A program made the translations under genes and the position numbers. DNA of 6,838 bases from Planctomycetota bacterium (GTDB lineage: Bacteria > Planctomycetota > Phycisphaerae > WQYP01), in NCBI GenBank assembly GCA_021809365.1, contig JAKBAC010000171.1:1-6838 (forward strand), read 5' to 3'. The notes under the pieces are model-generated. The model did not search any database, had not been told where the DNA came from, and worked only from the letters and a program-made list of their open reading frames with translations. Position 1 is the stretch's first letter, and every line of letters starts with the position of its first letter. Of the stretch, positions 1 to 4,557 are shown one piece after another.

Positions 1-1
1 C

Positions 2-1903
2 CGCAACACCGCCAAGCCATTTCTCAATGAACTTGAGGTAGCGATCACGACCAACGGGCAAACCGGAAATTCTACAACCGCCGCTGCAACAATTCAGCAC
101 TGGTCGCTGGAATTAATGAATCCCTTTGCATCCTCCGGGCCGCTGAATCTGGCCGGTTGGCAAGTGGTGCTCTATGACTCCACCGGCGCGACTGTCGAAG
201 CGACCGCATCACTGACCTCCCTCACCAGCGGTAGCGGTGGCGCGACCCCGGCCGGTTACATCTGAGCTTATAACAACGCGGCGAATCAGGGCGCGGGATT
301 CGCCGTTGTCGTTTCCGATAGTGGTGCCCCACAGCCAGCCACAACCAATGGATACAAACATACTCCGTTGGTGACGGCGGGGACACCCTCGATCCCCCTT
401 ACGGGTATCATTCGCCTGGAACGCCCCGTCGGGGCGACGGGTACCTATGCCGTCGTCGACAGTATGTCCTACGACTTTTCGCAATTGAATTACACCAGCC
501 CCACCAAAACCTGGTACGCCGATATCCAGCGCAGCAACACCCCTGTCAACCCCGTGACGCCTATTCAACAAATGCAGGCAGAATGGGGATGTGACAGCGC
601 TGCGGAATTTGGCGATGCCGATCCGCTGACACCCTCGACCACGGAATTCGGCAACCTCGGACAGCCTAATACGGATACGACGGCCGTGGTGGCGGGCAAC
701 CCCGGCGTGCCGCTATACGACCGCTTTTACAGCAATTACGTCGCCGCCAACGCACTGTCCGGTAGTCTTACAACCCCGTTTCCCAATATGCAAACGACAA
801 CGCTGGCCACTGACGGGTATCTATTTCTGAATATTGACGATGTTAACTGTATTGCCCGCGAGGGAAGCTACACAACTTCCGCGCCCGCCTATGAGCCGCT
901 TTCGGCGCAGATTGCCGCCAACGTGGCGACGGCCGGCGGCATGCTCTACGCCACCGACGCCCAAACCGCCGGCTATCCAATGATCGCCGGCACGCCTTCA
1001 CCGGAAATCAGCGAGGCTGCGCTCTATTTTGATTTCGCCTATGATCCGCGTGCCGCCTATACCGCGGCGGATTCCACCCTTGATACCAGCGGTGTTCCGC
1101 CGACGATTCTTTCCATGACCACGCTCACCGATCGCTCCAGCAACAGCGCGAACATAACCGCAACCGCGGCGGCCCTGCCCGAAGGGGCCACCGATCTGGT
1201 CCGCCAGGCCGGCAAAGTCAATATCAACACCGCTATGCCGGCTGTGCTTTATTCAATCTATTTTGCGGATGGAGCGATGGCCACGGATACCTATGCTCAG
1301 CTACCGACGGATCTTGCGCAATTGGCAGCCGATACTATCGCCTTCCGTGAACGGTTGTCGACTGGAACGCAGGTACCGATATTATTTACAACAGGCGTGC
1401 CCACCGTTCCGTCTCCGGGTTATCCCGCCTCCGCTCCCGCGGGCCAACCCAGCTATCCCGGCACAGGTTTTAGATCCACCGCCGACCTGTTGCTGGCGTT
1501 TATTCCCACCGTCGAATCGCAATCTGGTTCGCCGGCCGTTGGTCTTTTTCCTACCCGCCTGCCCACCATTCCCACCACCATCCAGCAGCGCGATGCCGCT
1601 TGGGCGGACGTGGAAAACTTTATTACGGTCCGCAGCGATACCTTCGCCGTGTATGGTTATGTGGAAGGTTTGCGGTTGAATCCCAATTACACCGGGACGT
1701 ATGCCGCCACCGATTGGTACAACGCCAATCAAGGCATTGCGATGGGGAGCGCGGGTTCCATGTCCACTGATTCCACCAACGTCAATGCCGAATTCATCCT
1801 AGAAGGAGATCGCCGATTTATCGCCATCGTGGATCGCTCATTTTGTAACAATGGCACCGCGATCACACCGCATATCGTCGCCCTGAAATTTTTGCCCAAG
1901 TGA
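2..1903 (+). CDS. GspK-like planctomycete secretion/pilus-associated protein, 3' part, with in-frame TGA
   Basis: The frame is open from the window edge to the TGA at 1901-1903, except for one in-frame TGA at 263-265. The N-terminus lies outside the window. Codons on both sides of the TGA read as the same kind of Ala/Thr/Ser/Gly/Pro-rich, low-Lys protein (about 87 residues before, 545 after). GKVNINTA at 1211-1234 matches the conserved KVNINTA segment of type II secretion minor pseudopilin GspK. Further on, FRSTADLLLAF and, near the C-terminus, FITVRSDTFAVYGYVEG and RRFIAIVDRS resemble the end of large planctomycete proteins of this class. Such proteins are expected to be envelope-anchored through an N-terminal helix, which is not visible here. 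If the TGA ends translation, the remaining piece could start only at weak sites such as TTG 368 or GTG 371, neither with a clear ribosome-binding site. It could be a fresh pseudogene, a sequence error, or a recoded gene. Family assignment is moderate; exact role unknown. Confidence 0.6.
263..265 (+). other. In-frame TGA interrupting the GspK-like gene
   Basis: Reading in the frame of the downstream gene gives ...TPAGYI-TGA-AYNNAANQG.... The open frame continues 87 codons upstream to the window edge and 545 codons downstream, with the same composition on both sides. One base change from TGG, CGA or GGA would produce it. TGA also terminates several other genes here (1901-1903, 3104-3106, 6260-6262, and msrB), so it is not simply reassigned. 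It may be a nonsense mutation, a base-calling error or a recoding site. Confidence 0.85.
273..309 (+). promoter_or_regulatory. Stem-loop directly downstream of the in-frame TGA (SECIS-like geometry)
   Basis: ACAACG (273-278) plus GCGAATC (281-287) pair perfectly with GATTCGC (297-303) plus CGTTGT (304-309). This gives 13 base pairs with a 2-nt bulge (279-280) and a 9-nt apical loop, AGGGCGCGG (288-296). The stem begins 7 nt after the TGA, and the loop begins 22 nt after it. As I recall the bacterial SECIS pattern (hairpin just 3' of UGA, a G in the first two loop bases, loop roughly 16-37 nt from the UGA), this fits. Against selenocysteine, no cysteine or redox motif lies near the TGA. The structure is certain; the function is speculative. 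Confidence 0.4.
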
Positions 1904-1916
1904 GCACGCCATATAG

Positions 1917-1952
1917 CAGACGATACTGCGTTATCCACCGCAGTGATGTCTG
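1917..1952 (+). terminator. Hairpin after the GspK-like gene; possible terminator or 3'-end structure
   Basis: CAGAC (1917-1921) pairs with GTCTG (1948-1952). After a symmetric GAT/GAT internal loop, ACTGCG (1925-1930) pairs with CGCAGT (1939-1944), leaving an 8-nt loop. It starts 14 nt after the stop codon. No T-run follows, so it is not a classical intrinsic terminator; an mRNA 3'-end stabiliser is equally possible. Confidence 0.3.
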
Positions 1953-1970
1953 ATGCCGACGTCCACCGCT

Positions 1971-1992
1971 GCCATGGGAGGAATCCCGTGGC
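1971..1992 (+). terminator. Second post-gene hairpin with GGAA tetraloop
   Basis: GCCATGGGA (1971-1979) pairs with TCCCGTGGC (1984-1992): nine pairs, one of them G-U, closed by the GNRA-type tetraloop GGAA (1980-1983). No T-tract follows. With the hairpin at 1917-1952 it may form the 3' end of the upstream transcript. Structure is clear, function inferred. Confidence 0.3.
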
Positions 1993-2045
1993 CGTGAGTC
2001 GCATCCATGCGCTCATGGTTTCCGACATCCGAAGGTTCACGAACA

Positions 2046-2053
2046 ATGGCGCG
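2046..2053. repeat. Left 8-bp target-site duplication, ATGGCGCG
   Basis: This sequence is identical to 2238-2245 and abuts the outermost base of the left terminal inverted repeat. The match does not extend to a ninth base (A at 2045 versus C at 2237). Confidence 0.8.
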
Positions 2054-2237
2054 GGCTGCGTGACACTTTATGCGCGTATGGTTTTATTGCGCCGCAATCA
2101 CGATACCCCGGAGCACCGGCATGGTAATGCGGTGCCGTCGGGGTTCGCAGGGAGCGCAACGACACCGGGTTATCACCACGGTGCTCGGGGGAGAGACTAT
2201 TGCGTTATCCGTAACCCGCATAAAGTGTCACGCACCC
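2054..2237. mobile_element. MITE-like 184-bp non-coding insertion
   Basis: The left end (2054-2074) and right end (2217-2237) are inverted repeats of 21 bp matching at 20 positions. The perfect 18-bp core is TGCGTGACACTTTATGCG at 2057-2074, with its reverse complement at 2217-2234. Both ends begin GG. The element is flanked exactly by an 8-bp direct repeat, ATGGCGCG (2046-2053 and 2238-2245), the signature of transposition. Inside there is no convincing gene; further inverted arms make most of it able to fold back on itself. It is therefore a non-autonomous element that would have been moved by a transposase encoded elsewhere. Families with GG ends and about 8-bp duplications include IS6, ISL3 and IS256, but the parent cannot be named from these ends. 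A 109-codon open frame across this region is chance. Confidence 0.8.
2106..2143. repeat. GC-rich hairpin inside the MITE-like element
   Basis: CCCCG (2106-2110) pairs with CGGGG (2139-2143), GCACC (2113-2117) with GGTGC (2131-2135), and GCAT (2119-2122) with ATGC (2127-2130), leaving a GGTA loop. The left arm (2106-2118) can instead pair with 2179-2190, so the element has two competing folds. Confidence 0.55.
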
Positions 2238-2245
2238 ATGGCGCG
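2238..2245. repeat. Right 8-bp target-site duplication, ATGGCGCG
   Basis: It abuts the right terminal inverted repeat and copies 2046-2053 exactly. Removing one copy plus 2054-2237 gives the presumed pre-insertion sequence. Confidence 0.8.
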
Positions 2246-2287
2246 TGGGGAGTACAATTCCATTTCCACTAAAGGCCGCAGGCGTAT

Positions 2288-3106
2288 ATGATTCGCCGGG
2301 TTTGGTCCGAGGCTTCCGAAATGGGTAAAGCAAAAAAAGAACCGCAATGGCTGCGTTTTGGCTCCGGTGAAAGCTACTTCGAGCGCAGCCATCGGCCTTT
2401 GCAGTGTCTGATTTTTATTGCTCCGCTGCTGATTATCTATCAGATTGGGGCCGTCCTGCACCCATGGAGCAGGGTCAGCGGACACACACATAATATCATC
2501 GCCTTTGAATTAATGTTGAATTTCTTTTCACTCTTTGGCGCGGTGGGAAGCTACTTGCCGCCCTTGGCGGTCGTGGCCATTCTATTGGGCTGGCATGTGG
2601 CGCGTAAGGACCCGTGGAAACTCGAACCAGGGCTGTATGTCACCATGGGCGCGGAGAGCTTTTTATGGGCGGTGGCCCTGGTTCTGCTTTTCCTGGCCCT
2701 GGCGCATGGCGTGGCCATGCAGGCAGTTTCGCACCCCCTGACCCACGCAATGGAACGATTGTCCTGGCGAAGCCAGGTTGTCATGTCGATTGGCGCGGGA
2801 ATTTATGAGGAACTGCTGTTTCGCCTCGTACTTATAACGGTACTCAACATCATCCTGGTGGATCTGCTGGGCCTGTCAGTGGCCAAGGCCATTCCGATTA
2901 TCATCGTGGCCTCGGCCATGCTGTTCTCGCTGTATCACTTTCTGGGTAATGAACAACCTTCATGGGGGGCATTTATCATTCGCACCATCGCCGGCGTCTA
3001 CTTTGCCGGCATCTTCATCTTTCGCGGTTTTGGCGTCGATGTCGCCACGCATTCCGGTTATGACCTGATGGTGGTAGCGCTGGATATGCTGTATCGGCAT
3101 CACTGA
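2288..3106 (+). CDS. CPBP (CAAX-type) family intramembrane glutamic endopeptidase
   Basis: The 272-aa product is a multi-pass membrane protein with the three hallmarks of the CPBP/Abi family. These are EELLFR (Glu174-Glu175, Arg179), FSLYH (Phe213...His217) and HSGYD (His255...Asp259), the last in the position of the usual HxxxN/D motif. Hydrophobic segments lie at about residues 39-57, 70-104, 123-143, 171-196, 202-216 and 227-247. The family cleaves membrane-proximal substrates within the bilayer; bacterial members serve in prenyl-protein-type processing, bacteriocin self-immunity or signalling, and the substrate here is unknown. The N-terminal stretch is polar. ATG 2288 is used here; ATG 2321 (MGKAKKEPQW) has a GAGG 8 nt upstream (2309-2312) and is a good alternative. 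The MITE-like element ends 50 bp upstream of ATG 2288. A TACAAT at 2253-2258 could be a -10 box, but no good -35 is seen. No neighbour indicates a partner. Confidence 0.85.
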   Translation: MIRRVWSEASEMGKAKKEPQWLRFGSGESYFERSHRPLQCLIFIAPLLIIYQIGAVLHPWSRVSGHTHNIIAFELMLNFFSLFGAVGSYLPPLAVVAILLGWHVARKDPWKLEPGLYVTMGAESFLWAVALVLLFLALAHGVAMQAVSHPLTHAMERLSWRSQVVMSIGAGIYEELLFRLVLITVLNIILVDLLGLSVAKAIPIIIVASAMLFSLYHFLGNEQPSWGAFIIRTIAGVYFAGIFIFRGFGVDVATHSGYDLMVVALDMLYRHH

Positions 3107-3197
3107 TGGTCGAACGCCTCCTTCACTACCTGCGACCATGTTCACCCTGTAAATAAGCCAGAATCGCGGATGTGTCGAATATTTTGGATATTATCAT
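3100..3197 (-). pseudogene. VapC-like PIN-domain toxin remnant (N-terminal fragment, frameshifted)
   Basis: On the minus strand an ATG at 3197 opens a short frame containing FDTSAILAYLQGEHG, very like the start of PIN-domain VapC toxins, which begin with a DTSA(L/I)LA strand whose Asp is a metal ligand. The frame stops at 3128-3126. In the shifted frame from 3132 the sequence reads QVVKEAFDHQ before a stop at 3102-3100, which matches the normal PIN continuation after GE.G. One indel therefore appears to have broken the gene. VapC proteins are usually about 130 aa; the remainder, with the other acidic residues, is absent, and no VapB-like antitoxin is visible upstream on this strand. I infer a decayed toxin-antitoxin relic ending at the 3' end of the CPBP gene. 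The match is short, so a chance resemblance is possible. Confidence 0.45.
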
Positions 3198-3204
3198 GAC
3201 ACAT
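3170..3204. repeat. Inverted repeat ATGTGTC...GACACAT around the PIN-remnant start
   Basis: ATGTGTC (3170-3176) and GACACAT (3198-3204) are perfect 7-bp arms. Between them AATAT (3178-3182) and ATATT (3188-3192) form an inner AT-rich stem. GACACAT occurs again at 3326-3332, within GCCACGCCCTGACACAT. It could be an old operator of the toxin relic or just a hairpin. Confidence 0.3.
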
Positions 3205-3344
3205 GGGCGTGGCAGCATTTCCGGGCGAACGGCGAAATCAGCGGCATAAATGCCGGCGCTAAGAGAAGGGTTCGTCCTGAATACTCGCACCCCGGATCCC
3301 TGGTTCGGATTTATGGCCACGCCCTGACACATCGAGGCATCAGG

Positions 3345-3373
3345 TTGATGCGCGAATCCCGCTGACCTATACT
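3345..3373 (+). promoter_or_regulatory. Sigma70-type promoter for the nfu gene
   Basis: TTGATG (3345-3350, 4/6 to TTGACA), a 17-bp spacer, and TATACT (3368-3373, 5/6 to TATAAT). The predicted transcription start, about 3380, is only some 7 nt before ATG 3387, and no Shine-Dalgarno lies between. The -35 sits in the right arm of a small hairpin (GCATCA 3337-3342 / TGATGC 3346-3351), a possible regulator site. Confidence 0.55.
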
Positions 3374-3386
3374 TATATTGTGAATT

Positions 3387-3695
3387 ATGGCGATGGATTT
3401 TAAACTTTCACAGGCACCGCATGCACCCTCGGCTACGCTGCACCAGCGAATCCAGGAGGTGCTCGATACACTGCGCCCCATGATCCAATGGGATGGCGGT
3501 GATGTTGAGTTGGTTAGTGTCAACGAAGAGGGCGTGGTTACCGTGCGATTTCACGGAGCATGTGTGGGATGCCCCAGCTCGCAGGCCACACTGCGACTGG
3601 GCCTGGAGAAAAACCTGCGCGCGCGCATTCCTGAAATCACCAGTGTGGTTTCCGTCGATGAAATTGAAAATGCCCCATCGGAGCGGCCGGAATAA
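3387..3695 (+). CDS. NifU-like / Nfu-type Fe-S cluster scaffold protein
   Basis: The 102-aa product is essentially a stand-alone NifU C-terminal (Nfu) domain. Residues 20-90 carry the helix RIQEVLDTLRPMI, the DGGD signature (36-39), a beta-rich middle, and GACVGCPSS with Cys59 and Cys62. In the family this CxxC pair, contributed by two subunits of a dimer, binds a [4Fe-4S] cluster that is handed to target enzymes in the cytoplasm. The length suits a minimal Nfu. There is no N-terminal IscU-like or A-type domain, so it is neither full NifU nor NfuA. ATG 3387 follows a promoter so closely that the mRNA may be nearly leaderless; ATG 3393 is an in-frame alternative. It stands 52 bp before the glycosyltransferase and has no suf/isc genes beside it here. 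The C-terminal tail of about 12 residues is acidic and probably disordered. Confidence 0.9.
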   Translation: MAMDFKLSQAPHAPSATLHQRIQEVLDTLRPMIQWDGGDVELVSVNEEGVVTVRFHGACVGCPSSQATLRLGLEKNLRARIPEITSVVSVDEIENAPSERPE

Positions 3696-3704
3696 CCGGT
3701 GGAT

Positions 3705-3732
3705 TTGACATCCTTATTATGCCACCTACTAT
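3705..3732 (+). promoter_or_regulatory. Sigma70-type promoter for the glycosyltransferase gene
   Basis: A perfect TTGACA (3705-3710), a 16-bp spacer, and TACTAT (3727-3732, 4/6 to TATAAT). Transcription would begin around 3739, about 9 nt before ATG 3748, with no Shine-Dalgarno in the leader. Its place in the 52-bp gap after nfu suggests that the two genes are not simply one operon. Confidence 0.45.
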
Positions 3733-3747
3733 TCTCTGCTTGAGTAG

Positions 3748-4482
3748 ATGCGGAAGATGAAGACGCTGATTGCAATACCGGTATTCAACGAAGAACGCCA
3801 CCTTCAGAAGGTGCTAAGCGAAATTCGTCTGCACACAGATGCCGACATTCTGGTGATTGATGATGGCTCCACCGATGGCACCGCGCAAATTCTCCGTACC
3901 CTGCCGGATATTGTCGTACTGCGGCATCGCCGGAATACGGGCTATGGCAAAAGCCTCATTGACGCATTCAATTTTTCCTCATGCCATGGCTATGATTGGG
4001 TGATTACCATGGATTGCGATGAGCAGCATGAACCGGCGGCGTTGCCGGAGTTTATGGCCGCCGCGCGGGCGGATCATGCGGACATCATCAGCGGTTCACG
4101 CTATCTGCAATCAGAATCGCGCAAGGATGAACCGCCCTTGGATCGGCGGCTGATTAACCAGTTGATCACCGCGGTCATCAATCGCAATTTGAAGCTGAAT
4201 CTCACGGACAGTTTTTGCGGATTCAAAGCCCATCGCGTATCCGCCATGGAGAAACTGGATTTATCCGAAGTTGGCTATGCGTTTCCGATGGAGTTCTGGG
4301 TGCGGGCGGGGCAGGCCTCGTTGCGTGTTTCTGAATTGCCGATACGGTTGATCTACAATGATCCGGATCGGCACTTTGGCGGTCGCCTGGATAATCCCAA
4401 TTATCGCCTGCGGCATTACCTCAATGTTTTTTTCCGCGCCCTGCATGGCTGTGAATGCCGCCAATCGCTGGCCGCCGGGTAA
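3748..4482 (+). CDS. Family 2 glycosyltransferase (dolichyl-phosphate mannose synthase-like)
   Basis: The 244-aa product is a complete GT-A fold GT2 catalytic domain. In order it shows IPVFNEERHL (10-19), LVIDDGSTDGT (35-45, nucleotide-binding Asp38-Asp39), RNTGYGKSL (62-70), MDCDEQHEP (88-96, with DxD Asp89/Asp91 for the metal and nucleotide sugar), ISGSRY (114-119) and NLTDSFCGFK (151-160). The family transfers a sugar from a nucleotide donor, often to a polyprenyl phosphate at the inner face of the membrane. No C-terminal transmembrane pair or GtrA-like domain is attached, so this is the soluble or peripheral type. Donor and acceptor cannot be read from sequence. ATG 3748 is chosen; ATG 3757 (MKTLIAIPVFNE) is equally reasonable, since the conserved part starts there. 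No other cell-envelope sugar genes are in view. Confidence 0.88.
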   Translation: MRKMKTLIAIPVFNEERHLQKVLSEIRLHTDADILVIDDGSTDGTAQILRTLPDIVVLRHRRNTGYGKSLIDAFNFSSCHGYDWVITMDCDEQHEPAALPEFMAAARADHADIISGSRYLQSESRKDEPPLDRRLINQLITAVINRNLKLNLTDSFCGFKAHRVSAMEKLDLSEVGYAFPMEFWVRAGQASLRVSELPIRLIYNDPDRHFGGRLDNPNYRLRHYLNVFFRALHGCECRQSLAAG

Positions 4483-4521
4483 GCGCGGCGGAATGGTGGT
4501 CGTGACCGAGCACCGGTGTAT

Positions 4522-4557
4522 ATTTCCATGAGAGGACGCAATACATCGCATGGAAAT
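4522..4557 (+). promoter_or_regulatory. Start-codon hairpin of the 570-aa gene
   Basis: ATTTCCATG (4522-4530) is the exact inverse of CATGGAAAT (4549-4557); a U-G pair and an A-U pair extend it outward. The 18-nt loop contains the Shine-Dalgarno-like AGAGGA (4531-4536), and the start ATG 4550 lies in the 3' arm. If the mRNA includes the 5' arm, this fold would hide the start codon. TATATT at 4519-4524 could be a -10 box; transcription from it would start near 4531 and omit the 5' arm. Confidence 0.45.

Noticed and set aside
2054..2237. Reading the 178-184-bp inverted-repeat segment as a structured non-coding RNA
   Set aside because: The exact 8-bp duplication abutting both ends is better explained by transposition; RNA function remains possible as a secondary property.
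1943..2272. 109-codon open frame on the + strand spanning the MITE-like element
   Set aside because: It crosses both target duplications and both terminal repeats, is rich in Arg/His/Gly typical of chance frames, and has no recognisable domain.
4471..4491. GC-rich hairpin around the glycosyltransferase stop codon
   Set aside because: Only a 5-bp stem with several registers (GCCGC/GCGGC or CCGCC/GGCGG) and no T-run; too weak to call a terminator.
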